Assembly (NCBI GenBank): GCA_900169235.1
Contig: FWCC01000011.1
Coordinates: forward strand, 1-64,000
DNA: 64,000 bases
Source of the DNA: Zarea fungicola
Lineage: Eukaryota; Ascomycota; Sordariomycetes; Hypocreales; Cordycipitaceae
Reading direction: 5' to 3'
Both the position numbers and the translations under genes were made by a program. The notes below the pieces were generated by a model. The model was given only the letters and a program-made list of their open reading frames with translations, did no database searches and was not told where the DNA came from. Below, piece by piece: positions 12,881-23,399 of this stretch (its first letter is position 1; each line of letters starts with the position of its first letter).

Positions 12881-13417
12881 CACAAAAAAAAGGCGTGGCG
12901 TGAACTTCATAAAAAGGAGTGCAAGTGTTTCTCTCGAAGTTAGCCAGTTGCCTAAATTTCGCCCCTTCTGTGCCGTGGTCGCAAAATTAGTCAGTAACTA
13001 ACAAGTAGTTACTAGTTAGATAGGTAGCCAAGGGGGAGACAGAAAAAACGAGCGCTTTAATTAGAGCTCTATTCTCATCATACCTTCTTAGCTATCTATA
13101 TAATATTAAATTATTTAAAAATTCTTAAAAAGAATACTATACTATAAAAGATTAATAGCCAAATATAAATAGCATAATATTTTTTTATAATTTATAAAAT
13201 ACTTATAAAGTTCATACTTAAAAATATTTATTTTTAGGTATTATTAGTAGAAGATTATTATTATAAATATAAAAATATATAATTTATAGTATTTAATAGT
13301 TAAGCTATTTAATTATATTTTAATTATATTTTAATTATATTTTTTATATGCTTTTTATATATTTTTTATATTAGTAGTATTTTATACTTACTTTTATTAC
13401 TTCTATCTGTTTTACTA
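12881..13417. other. Upstream region of Dph7 grading into AT-rich sequence
   Basis: The first 150 bp have normal composition and should hold the Dph7 promoter. From about 13060 the base composition falls sharply to AT-rich sequence with many TTATA and TTTAT strings. No gene is visible. This is the left edge of the RIP-affected block that surrounds the first pogo element. Confidence 0.5.
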
Positions 13418-15278
13418 ATGTAGTTCACAGGTGAGCGGGCCATACGGGTTAGTGGGCTAGTTCGCGTTTTTTTTTAATTGATTATGCTTAAACCTTAATA
13501 ATTTAATAATAGAAAATGGTTTCTACGTTAAATAAAGCAAATATCATCTTAGCCATCTAAGCATTAGAGAAAGACCTTAAATTAAGCGTCTAAGCCATAG
13601 CGCGAACCTATAATGTGTCTTAAACAACACTTAAGCGTTAGCGACAGAATATATTAAGCCGGGCCAATATGACTTTAAAAGTTCGAAGATTGACTATTAA
13701 CAAAGAAAAATTACTTATTTAATATATTATCGACCTAGATTCCCGATCTTAGCCGCCACGCCTATGTGACGTAGAAGTTATGGTGAATTGGTTGCTAGAG
13801 CTGTAATACAATATTCTAGTCGGAAGGAACTAGGTTATAAGCTTTATTAGACGACATCTAGAGGTCATTACGCGTTTATTGCATTAGATTGACTATTAAA
13901 GAGCCTAATATAAAGATCTAAATATTTTTAAAGGCTGGTTTTAGCTTGTAGAGAATATAATTATGAAATATAGTATATAGGACATAGATATATATAACTT
14001 TAATAAGACTAGCTTTATAATGGGCTTAATAATATTAGAAATAGTCATTATAGGCTTAGAAAGACATTAAAAAGGTCGAAAAATATAACCTAGAAATCGA
14101 ATATGGATGATAGTTATATAGTGTATTAGTGTAGTTAGTGCTATTCTCCCGCCTTTTATTATTATTGTAGCTAAAACCCACCTCTCTTCCTAGTATAAAA
14201 ATAGTCTATTACCGCATATATGGGTTATTTCTATATTAGAAAATAGATAGATAATAAATAAAAAGGGCCTTAACTAGCTAAAACACTTTAATTAGTATTT
14301 AAAAACAAGGAATACTAGTACTTATTGCCTCTTAATCCTTAATAGTTATAAGAGTCATTAGTTAGTAGAATTTGAGTTATATTGTAAGGCAAATAATATA
14401 ATTACATTATATATGCCGGCTTATTTATTATATATGCTCTAGCCGCTTAATGTTGCCTGCTTTTAGCCGCTAAAACGGGCATATAGTTAAGTAATTAACG
14501 ATCTAATAAGAGCCTAGGTAACCTTAATCACTAAGGAGGAATTTCTACCTATATTTTATAGTGCACATAAAGCTACTATAATAGAAAAAAATATCCTTAT
14601 AGGTTTCTATGGTGCTGGCATTTAGCCTTTTAATTTAAAATATGTTATTTTACAATTAGATGTGGTATTATATATGCCTTTGCCTCCTAGGACCTTAGGC
14701 GGGCTTGAACTTCCTTGGCTTCTATAAATGCCTAATAACCTAATAGAGGCTTTATTACACATAGAATATATTAAGAAGAGGATAAGAAACCATTAGAGTA
14801 GCTTGCCAGCAGAAATTATTAAGAGTTTAATATAAATATTAAAGTGTATAATAAAAGCACTATAATAGATAGTCCTTATATAAGACTGACTTAGGGAGCT
14901 AGAGGCAGTAAATAAACGGCTTTCTTAGCGCCAATGCGTTAAAAAAAAACATTTATAGAGTGGAGGATCTCTTACTCTAGAGGCTGGCAAAAATTTAGCT
15001 GCTTAATCTTAGGTTAAGGTTGAGAAAAAGCGCGCTAAAGCTAAAAGTTCTGGTTAGCTAAAACGCGATGAATTGCGCCGCCGGCGATGTGGTAATTGTG
15101 GCGAAATTGGCCATAATTCTAGAATATGTAAAGAGATAATGGAAATTACTTCTTTAGAGGATTTTAAGTAGCTTTTATTATTTAGATTTTATTTTATTTT
15201 ATGGTGGTTGGCTGTATACCGTGGTGTCATGGTAGGTGGCCCACTGACCTGTGTGGCCCGCTCACCCGTGAACTACGT
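13418..15278 (+). mobile_element. RIP-inactivated pogo/Fot1-like DNA transposon, copy A
   Basis: The element is 1861 bp and is flanked by TA on both sides (13416-13417 and 15279-15280), the target-site duplication of Tc1/mariner/pogo elements. The ends are inverted repeats of about 40 bp. The left end begins ATGTAGTTCACAGGTGAGCG; the right end, read inward on the other strand, begins ACGTAGTTCACGGGTGAGCG. Differences between the arms are C/T or G/A, as expected for RIP. Each arm holds two related GGGCCA blocks, which may be transposase binding sites. The interior carries a broken transposase on the plus strand. Confidence 0.88.
13516..15171 (+). pseudogene. Broken pogo/Fot1-type DDE transposase (copy A)
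   Basis: Translation from the ATG at 13516 gives a 552-codon frame ending at TAG 15169-15171, interrupted by many TAA/TAG codons. Near the start ALEKDLKLSV and AIARTYNVS match the helix-turn-helix of pogo transposases, followed by weak CENP-B-type helix-turn-helix sequence. Near the C-terminus an intact zinc knuckle is readable at 15088-15129: CGNCGEIGHNSRIC (C-X2-C-X4-H-X4-C), a tail found in many fungal pogo-like transposases. Most stops can be explained by C-to-T change of CAA, CAG or CGA codons. No frameshift is needed between the two readable ends. The copy cannot make a full transposase. Confidence 0.82.
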
Positions 15279-15595
15279 TATATGAAAATTCAACTTTATA
15301 TAGAAGCCTTATAATATAAAATAAAATCAACTATAATAGGCATTAAATACATTATAATGATTATAAGGGGTTACTATAGTAGCACTAATTAACCACTATT
15401 ATATAGATTCTATATTATTTTTTTTATCTTATATATTTAAGTCCTACTTTTTATACTTAATAAAACCTATAATATATAATTATCTACTTTTATAGGTATA
15501 ACTAGATAAAGAGTGGTTATTTATTATATAAAATATATTTTTTCTTATTTCTTTTAGCTAGTCTTAGCTTTATAAAATGCCTTATATAAGATAGT

Positions 15596-15710
15596 GTCAC
15601 AGGCCCAGGCCTGGCTGGAAGGTACGCGACTACGCCGCGTACATTATACACACGGTGGAGCCAACAGGGATCTCANNNNNNNNNNNNNNAGTAGGCACCG
15701 ACCGTGACAC
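15596..15710. mobile_element. Possible solo LTR or terminal remnant spanning a sequence gap
   Basis: The island starts TGTCACAGGC and ends ACCGTGACA, so it has the TG..CA ends with short inverted repeats expected of an LTR. It is GC-normal within AT-rich DNA, so it was inserted after RIP or escaped it. The 14-N gap lies inside, so the element may be longer than it appears. The flanks are not a clean direct duplication. Instead TGCCTTATA on the left is mirrored by TATAAGGCA on the right. A terminal-inverted-repeat element is therefore an alternative. Confidence 0.4.
15676..15689. other. Assembly gap (14 N)
   Basis: A run of 14 undefined bases lies inside a repeat-like island, so the true gap length may differ. 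Confidence 0.99.
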
Positions 15711-16140
15711 TTATAAGGCAACTAAATTCTAGGATTAATTAATTAAATAGGAATATAGGCTTTATTAAATTCTCTAGCTATTCTAATAAGTCGAACTTAT
15801 TAAATTTAACTAATAGTTATATATATATTCTTAATAAGTATCTAGCCTAGTAGGAACTAGGCTTTTTATATTAGAGAAGGGTTTTTTAACTAAAGTCTTT
15901 ACTAGACTTAATTAATTAGTTAATTAAAAGTAATTTTTAATAATTTTAAGATAAGAAAAAGGAAAGGTTCTTAAATTAAAGTTATGGCGACTAATAAGAG
16001 GTATATATATAAATTTTTAAGGCGGCTACCCTATATGATTTATACTAGGCCTGTCCCCCGATTTAATATATTAAATAAAAAAGCTTATATAATAATAACT
16101 AAAGCTTATTATAACTATATTTTTAATAAAAATATAACTA

Positions 16141-16674
16141 TTAAAGAGTGAGTGTCGTTTAAGAACTGCGGAAAGCAGGGCCACAAAATATCTAGAAGAC
16201 GAGCATCTAGAGACGTGGCTCATCATTTACAGAGCCCACCGGGGCTTAAGTTTTTACTTCTTGATGTAAACATATGCATAACGTAACTTAGCGCAGACTC
16301 ACAGTTTAGCCTACACTGCGAAATACGTAGCGTGTCCAGTCCACATTTGATAGTTCCGTATCATCGAATAGCTCCTCATACCCTACGTATGCCGACCCAG
16401 TACTCCGTATTTCGGATTGGGCCGGCGCGTAGCTGCCTTTAAAGAACCAATCACCCCGTGAGTCAGAAAGCGGGCGTACGAGCGTCCTTTTCTAGAACCT
16501 TTCCACTCAATACAATAAATGGTACACTTTTAGTTATATTTACTTCAGAAGTATTTATACAAATCATCGGGGTTTCCATCCAAGTATGATTTATAGATTC
16601 TCTTCCACTATCAAATATACCTTGCTCCTATTCCAAAACCATAGATATGAAGTTCAGATTAAGACCATGTTGGA
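16141..16674. other. Intergenic region with a possible zinc-knuckle remnant
   Basis: At 16149-16190 the plus strand reads FKNCGKQGHKISRR, similar to a CCHC knuckle of retroelement or pogo proteins but lacking the first and last Cys. The motif TACTCCGTA lies near 16401. The rest is the 3' flank of the secreted-protein gene. No intact gene is seen. Confidence 0.4.
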
Positions 16675-17559
16675 CTAATTAGCATAGGGCCACAGAACAC
16701 CACCGGTGTTTCCATTAACGCACTGTCTGTGGTCGCTTCCACCGCAGCCGCTGTTGCAGCCTAGGTTACCCCCGCTCAAACCGCCATTACCAGCCTGGTT
16801 CACATTTGCAAATGCGTATTCATGGTCAACGTATTGGTCGCCAGGATTTGGGCCGCCCGTACAATGGATATGGGTTTGGTAGTTTGCGTATCCATTGTGA
16901 TAACTCATCAGGGGCTGATACCATATAGAATGGCAGCCAGATTCTACAAAATTCCATTGACAGGTTTGAGTATCAGTCAATGTAAGCGTTTGTCCCCAAC
17001 TGAAGCCAAAGCTAAGAGTAATGACATCGGCAAATTTAGCACTCAGCCCATAGGTCCATGTCTGTGAGACTCCAAAGCTATAGGCGATAGCTCTAGTGCA
17101 TTGGTCGCAGTAGAAGCAGGCGCCAACTTGTTGCCAGGACTGGAACCAGTATCCCCAGTCGTGTTGGTCGTACCATTTCTGGGTTTCACTCGTGCAGTAG
17201 TTCGACACCGGCGGCCCAACTGCACGCTCGATGTGGAAGTTGTCGAGTACGGCAGATGTACCAGCAGCTTCCGGAATGGGCTTGTGCTCTCTGCTGACCA
17301 CACTGTTCTGCTCACGGATAGCCTGTAGCTGTGAACGAGTGTAAAGGTTCCTCTTAACCTCTACTGTCCCGTTAGGGTGGGTGCGTTCCGTGATAATATC
17401 CTGCATAGGCTGCTTGATGAGGAGGCAGATGGGGTCTTCGGTGCCTTCCTCGCACCGGATGAAGACAGCATCAGCAGGAGGGTCTGATTTGAGAACTGTC
17501 ACAGGGCTAGCAAGACCAAAGGCCACCAGTGACAACGCAAGAACGCGTTTCAGTAACAT
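16675..17559 (-). CDS. Secreted Trp- and Cys-rich protein, unknown family
   Basis: A single-exon 294-residue protein. The N-terminus MLLKRVLALSLVAFGLASPV is a typical signal peptide with likely cleavage after LAS. A charged pro-like region of about 90 residues follows. The core from about residue 115 is rich in Trp, Tyr and Cys: YCTSETQKWYDQHDWGYWFQ, CFYCDQC, then an alternating polar/aromatic stretch SFGVSQTWTYGLSAKF...SFGFSWGQTLTLTDTQTC that predicts beta-strands. The C-terminus has GCNSGCGGSDHRQC. About 14 Cys in the mature protein suggest disulfide bonds and an extracellular role. I do not recognise the family. The alternating strands resemble secreted beta-sheet proteins in general, but this is not evidence for a given activity. 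It stands alone between a transposon-rich block and a gene desert. Confidence 0.75.
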   Translation of the reverse strand: MLLKRVLALSLVAFGLASPVTVLKSDPPADAVFIRCEEGTEDPICLLIKQPMQDIITERTHPNGTVEVKRNLYTRSQLQAIREQNSVVSREHKPIPEAAGTSAVLDNFHIERAVGPPVSNYCTSETQKWYDQHDWGYWFQSWQQVGACFYCDQCTRAIAYSFGVSQTWTYGLSAKFADVITLSFGFSWGQTLTLTDTQTCQWNFVESGCHSIWYQPLMSYHNGYANYQTHIHCTGGPNPGDQYVDHEYAFANVNQAGNGGLSGGNLGCNSGCGGSDHRQCVNGNTGGVLWPYAN

Positions 17560-19390
17560 GATAAAGGCAGAAAGTAAGGTCGATTCGTTTGTGGGATAGG
17601 TTTAGGTCAATGATTGAACTGATTTGTCCAGTGATGGTATAATCTTTTATCTCTACAAGGGAGATTTGCCTCCCTTTATACTCCCACTCCAAGTACTCTA
17701 TTAACGCACTGACATCCTATTTATGGATCCCTCTTGACTACTGGACATCTAGAACCTTGAGATGCTCGGGAATGCCGTTCTCAGCTTACTGAATTTGTGG
17801 GTATACAGTCTTATGCTATGTGTATGCTTCTTTGTATTTATATACCTCTATTTGTACTTTATAACGGTTATAAAGGCTCTAAAGGGATAGCAAGAAGATA
17901 TCTAATCTGGATATTCAACATTCAAACTATTGCCTTATTGTTATGCATAGTCCACCTTTGGTTGCCCGGACGCCAGTACAAAAGACGCATTCCATGGAAC
18001 AATCCAACTGCCAGCTACACGACATATCGTATGGCCTGTACGGGTTCAGCAAGTGTGTACTGGTACGCTCGTCGACCCGCTTACCCCACGTTATTAGTGA
18101 TTGTGGCTATTTGAAATCATGATGTCCAAGCTGCCCTATCCACTGAAGCTAGTGGCAAATTACCCCAGGCGTTTGCAAAATAGTCCATGGTAAGACTAGG
18201 TCCTGCTCCACCATTTTCATTAAGCTCGTTCTGGGCCCCTCGGAGAGATTTCTAGCAAGAGGCGGATTAATGACGCTGTACCTTGCGGCGTTTAAATATC
18301 GCAGTTTTTATAACTATAACTAAAAAGCGCATTGCTACATACATACATAACAGTGCCAAGGGGCAACCTGTTCGCAAGCGCAAGAGATTCGAATTGGATA
18401 GACAGGTCGAAAGTAAATAGTCGATACGGAGTAGATGACCGCAGCTAAGCCAATTCCCCATTTGCGGAGTGGAGTCCACGAGATTCTAGAAGGAAGCTAA
18501 GGAATATGGCGTATCAGCCTATTGTAACGTTATGTGTAAGCATCGTATCGCTTGTATAGTGCTATAATAGCACATCTACGAACGATTAGCTTTCACTAGG
18601 GAGAATAGCACCGGCAAATAGAACGGAATCACTTTAACATGGATACAACACAGCTGAGGATGAACTGTCGGTGTGTAGGTCTGCTTGCAAGTGGGTCAGT
18701 GGTTAATTATCTGGCCGAATTTCGCTCCAGCACGCGAAGCAGGTCCGCTTCGCTGTGGGATATGCCGGACAGTTAGCACATATTGTCGACCCTGGACGTA
18801 CTTATTGACCAAAGTGCTCCCGTGTGGAGTACCCGGCTCTCAGTTGCTGTCAACATGTTGAACTGTTCTAACGCAACTTGGGCAGTATCGCGAAACTCAC
18901 ACCGAAGACCATGTTGAATGACGATTTCCCCCGCAGCCGACCACGTTGTGGGACTGGGGGGAAGTGAACGCTATTGTCATGAAAGCAGAATAGGAGACAT
19001 GCGTGGTCAGCCCTTTCTAGTTGGAACTAGGGCGGAGGCAGCCTTGCCGACATATCGCCGTCCCCAAAACGGTTCCTGGAAGACATGCCCGTGGTGCCTC
19101 GCAAAGCATCGTCGCAAGTAAAGTTTTGCAAACCCCTGTGATATCTAGATCACAACCCCGGCATCGATGTAACCGCTGAGTACAGATGTGTGGTCCTCAT
19201 TTTAAGGTCGCTGTTTGTGCTGTCGAGGATGTGGGCTATTCGTTGAAACCAAAATTGCACGGCACTTTCTGTTGCGTAGTATCAATGATGCTCATGCCCT
19301 TCCACAATGTTTGGCCTGTGGACGATGCAAGGTTCATTAGGTGATATGTCGAGTCTTATTCATCACAAAACCTAGGCAGTGACGATTTCT

Positions 19391-19740
19391 TCAGAGCCGC
19401 TCGCGCCAGCTCACAAGCTTGTTAAAGCGAGGCTGGCTGGTTTTTGAAGTCCTACAAACCAGAATACCCTTATGCTCCTGCCTGAAAATCTTCATTCTAG
19501 TCTTTTGGGATGAATGACCCGATTCGGAGGACCCAATGCCAGATCTTGCGCGCGCACCCAAGTTTGGTGATACGTGATATACTCGAAGAGCTCTGCACAA
19601 TCAGCACGGTGTCATCCGCACACCCTCTTAAATTAGCTGCATACGCCCGATTACGGCTGCAACAACACTGCAGGCCTGCCTGGTGTTCTTTGATCCATCT
19701 GAGAGAGTTACGATACACTCGTAAACCATCCAATCAATGT
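19391..19740 (-). pseudogene. Possible decayed non-LTR reverse transcriptase fragment
   Basis: The minus strand reads CADDTVLIV, resembling the A/Y-A-D-D catalytic box of LINE reverse transcriptases. About 30 residues later WHWVLRIGSFIPK appears, and in a neighbouring frame KTRMKIF. In LINE enzymes the ADD box is followed by W....G..FN..KT..M in similar spacing. One frameshift and several stops are needed. The upstream fingers domain is not recognisable, so this call is weak. Confidence 0.25.
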
Positions 19741-20914
19741 GGTAGACAATGGCTTGAAGTGGATAATGGTCCAAAAGCCATGGGTCGGGTTTACAATTAG
19801 ATTTGGGTCTTTTACTCCGAGATGTTGGCAGCATAGAGTCTAACTGGGGAGCTTGGCGTCCAAGGGCGTTGAAAGTCTAGGTTTAGGACTTAATCGGATA
19901 CAAGCCAAGTCGTATTAGTAGAATTTCTCCTGCATTAACGCACGGCACAACATAAAGTACGCTAGTTGCCCGGCCACATAGGCAGAGGCGGCCGGAGCTT
20001 TGGCTAAAACAGGATCCCCCTGTCTGCTCTTTCAGATGAACTAATGATAGTGATACAACTAGTTTCATTGATCATACCTTATTGTGCTTTAGACATTGCA
20101 TTACTAGATCGATTCAAATGATATGCTTAACTTGTACTATGACACTCACTTCATATCACGCCTGTCAGAAAAGCCATTAGCTCAACCGTAACCCTGACCA
20201 CGGCAAGCATAAAGGATTGAAGCGCAAGAGACTTGTAGAAGCCGGCGCGCGTCCTGTTTCCGCTATATTAGCCAATCTACTTCAGATCCTAGGTCAAAGA
20301 TAAGGATACTTACAAGAGTCGCGGTTCAGGCAACGTAACGCCCCCACCCCCGAAAGGTACATTAGGGCAGCGTCATTATGATCCCGCTAATGGCTATTAA
20401 CACTATCATCACGCTTCATCCCATCCATTCGTTAATTGATCGCCGAACAGAGCTGATTCAACAACCTCTCTTCCTTCAGGAAGATCATACACTAGATCCA
20501 AGACCCCCTTGATGCTCGTCCGCGGGTTACGCCCACTCGAACTGTATAGTTGATAACTTGCGGTCGGTGTTCACATGTCCGGCGCTGCTACCCGTTTTGT
20601 CGGCCTAGCTAGCTAGCCTACCTGCGTCGCGCACTATGGGCTACCGTGGCACGGAGTAGTCTGCGTCCTTTGCAAAATGTATCAGGCTGAACTTCACTGC
20701 ACGCCGGGAGGCATCGCATTGTTTCTCCGCGTTATCTTGATCTTCCCCAGGGTATTGAAGAAGGATAGATCTAACTGAAAACACTTCTAGAGTCAAAAAG
20801 AATCGTTCTGTTTGGCTTCCACTGCAGGGTCCGCCCCCTCTTCGCCGGCTTCATGTAGTGGCTTTTCAGCTATGAAGTACTATTATTATGAGACTCTTAG
20901 TAAGATGATTCGTA

Positions 20915-21070
20915 ATGGTAGAGCAGTTCGACAAGGTGGAGAAGGACAAGTTGAACAAAAAGCCCCGCCAGGAACTTCGTGGCGCGACAGCTGATCTGAC
21001 AGAAGTGCGAATACAACTGGTGACCCTCACTACGGAAGCATTACGCATCCTGGTGGCTCACACCTGCTAG
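20915..21070 (+). pseudogene. Short coiled-coil-like ORF, probable gene fragment
   Basis: A 51-codon frame begins MVEQFDKVEKDKLNKK and continues with RQELRGATADLTEVRIQL. The heptad-like spacing of Leu and the charge pattern suggest a coiled coil. It is too short for a normal gene, has no recognised upstream exon, and lies in a decayed region. It may be the tail of a lost gene. Confidence 0.25.
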
Positions 21071-22034
21071 CTGCGGCATTCTAACATTGCACTGTTATTC
21101 GGCAGTACGTGAGGACCACTCATTCAGACTAATCTCTCTAGCATATAATGTGGCTACTCCGTACCAACAGAGAGTAATTTAATTCGGTAATTTGGACGGC
21201 AATCAGTGAGCGGCGACGTGGCGCACGCTAATGAATCTGTATTAGGACCACTTTTTGAGCGAATCTCGGAAATATTTGCGATATCAGAGTTGGCACTTGG
21301 ACCTGGGTACACTAGACACGGTTGACAGCGCTGGATACGATATACTCTATATAGTAAGCGTATTTAAGCCAACGATCACCTACATATATGCTGTCCCGAT
21401 ATGTCTATAATGCACTATAAAGCTGTTAGCTTTTCGCGGCGATGCCAGTTCCCTAAGAAAGCGGCAAAGATAGACGGAAGCCGTAAACGTAGTGGTTTCT
21501 CACCCAAAGTTAGAATCGTCATACAAACTGCCAAACCTCAGAGAGATGATAAAGAAGCATGATCTTGCCCTACAATCTCTCGCTAGTTTCCTAGCTCACA
21601 GGGGTCTAGCTGCTGCTGAATGAAGCAACCTTCTAGGCCTTCTTATCATACTTTCAGGTAATATTTATCCTCAGCTCACGGATATTGCCACCAACGTCTA
21701 GGAGCAGCCTGAAGGCCTCATAGAGTGTTTTACCTATGACTGCATTATTAATTACTGTAGAGTTATCAGACCTAGAGAATAGAATATAATTCTACATCAG
21801 GCCGGCTACCACTTCTGGCGGCTATAAGCGTATAAATAACAGTGCCGCCTCCACAACCTAAAGCTGAGGGGGTATATTAAGTAGGATAACTATTACTTAT
21901 ATTTCTATGGTTAATGCCTTATAAAAGGTGCTAAATTAGTGTATAATTTTAGCTAATTAGGGGAAACACCCCCTCAGGATATCTCTCGGCGTTATAGCAC
22001 ACATACCGAGATTTTCCCTTAATTAACTCACTCG

Positions 22035-22042
22035 GCTATGAC
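22035..22042 (+). repeat. Left 8-bp target-site duplication of the MITE
   Basis: The sequence GCTATGAC directly precedes the inverted repeat at 22043 and is repeated exactly after the element. Confidence 0.9.
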
Positions 22043-22308
22043 CAGGGTTGGACATCGATCGAATGAATCGATCGATTCGATCGAACGTTTGACGCCAAGT
22101 CTTACGAATATCGAATCGAATCAATTTAAATACTGCCGCCACTAAATACAGGGCTATAATTGGCCGAATGATAGGAATACCGCACTTTAATAGGCATTCA
22201 ATTCGAATCTATCGAGCAGTAGTCAATTCGAATCGAATGGACCCCTCATTCGATAGATTCGATTCAATAGGGGTCGCATTCGATAGATTCGATAAATGTC
22301 CAACCCTG
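22043..22308. mobile_element. hAT-type MITE (266 bp)
   Basis: The element begins CAGGGTTGGACATCGATCGA and ends with the matching inverted repeat ATGTCCAACCCTG. It is bounded by exact 8-bp duplications GCTATGAC. CAGGGTTGG-type ends and 8-bp duplications are the hallmark of hAT transposons. It has no coding capacity. The interior is rich in ATTCGAT and ATCGAAT repeats in both orientations, so each end can fold on itself. The perfect duplications suggest a relatively recent insertion. No autonomous hAT transposase is in this window. Confidence 0.9.
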
Positions 22309-22316
22309 GCTATGAC
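22309..22316 (+). repeat. Right 8-bp target-site duplication of the MITE
   Basis: GCTATGAC, identical to 22035-22042. Confidence 0.9.
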
Positions 22317-23399
22317 TAATAACTGCTGTGGAAGAGGTTAGGTGAACTGTTCACTGTGGCTGCGATGGATGAAAACGATGAAAGCTGAGGGGGTGGACAT
22401 TTTCATGTCTTGTGGAGCAAGCTAAATTAATTGAAGCTGATTGATCGTACATTGCAAATTGAATCAAGTCTCCGGATGTATAAAATTACGCCACGAATAT
22501 TGCACATCTAGACGATCAAGTCTGGGCGCCATGTGAGCTCTTCCCATTTTGCAGAGACTCGGGTCTTGAGCTTTGCCTCATTTAACCGAGCAAGTCCCTA
22601 CACGCGCACGAGAAGCCACTGTGTAAAGCTCTCACCAACTCCTTTCCTCTAGCTGCACAATCTTGATTTATTCTCGGTGTTGTGGGCACCTTAGAAACAG
22701 TTGATGTGCCTGTCTGGTGCACGCTCCTAGCGTGTACTATCGTTGGTGTCAGTGCCGAAGTGTGCGCGTCGCTGGCACCTGTTCCCAATGATAGCACCAC
22801 AGGCCACCGGAATGGTGACTATAGACGCTATCCCACAAGGAATTCCAGAAAATACAGAACCAGCGCGCAAAAGACTGCACATGGGGTGTATTGGCTGCTG
22901 TTAAGCTTCGACCACAAGGTAAAATCTTTCCAGCACAACAACAGCTTCGATTTCATGTCGATTTTTTAGTGCAGATTGCAAACAACGTCCCCATTATAAC
23001 CATCCACAGCCATGGTTTACTCCGGTCATCCCTCTAGAGGGTGTTAAATGTGCAGAATCAGGCGCATTAAAGTACATCAACTAGCATTATAAATACGTTT
23101 AGGCCAACGTTTGTAATTATATCTCTTCTCTACCTTCTCTTCCTCTAACTATATCTTAATAGTACAACAAAGTAAAGCCTAAATACAACCACTATGCCTA
23201 ATCTCAACGAGTTTGCCCTAGCTATTAAGATACATGTACGATGAGATAGGTGCTATAAAGCAATACACACGCAAAGCAAATAAAGCAGCTATAGAAAAAG
23301 GGATAGAATTTCTATATAAGATTTTAGCAATAAAAAGGCAGATAAACTTCACTAATGCAAGCATTTAACTAGGCCTAACACAGCCTCTAGTCTATTCCC
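22317..23399. other. Intergenic sequence, no gene recognised
   Basis: Short frames near 22582-22969 have no motif. From about 23040 the sequence becomes AT-rich and leads into the broken regulator copy. Confidence 0.45.

Larger units (their letters stand above)
15279..16140. repeat. AT-rich RIP-type degraded sequence with an assembly gap
   Basis: The stretch is extremely AT-rich and without open frames. It contains a short GC-normal island at about 15597-15710 (described separately) with 14 N at 15676-15689. Composition suggests degraded transposon sequence of unknown type. Confidence 0.6.
17560..22034. other. Gene-poor accessory region with decayed sequence
   Basis: No intact gene is supported in 4.5 kb. 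A minus-strand reading at 19391-19733 contains ANLRGCADDTVLIV and, after a frameshift, KTRMKIF; this may be a decayed LINE reverse transcriptase. A short coiled-coil-like frame lies at 20915-21070. Motifs TACGGAGTA or TACTCCGTA occur near 18423 and 21166. Sequence from about 21600 to 22030 is AT-rich and may be a worn repeat. Confidence 0.45.

Noticed and set aside
17797..18114. 105-codon hydrophobic plus-strand frame
   Set aside because: It starts at GTG, shows no family motif and lies in decayed sequence; treated as chance.
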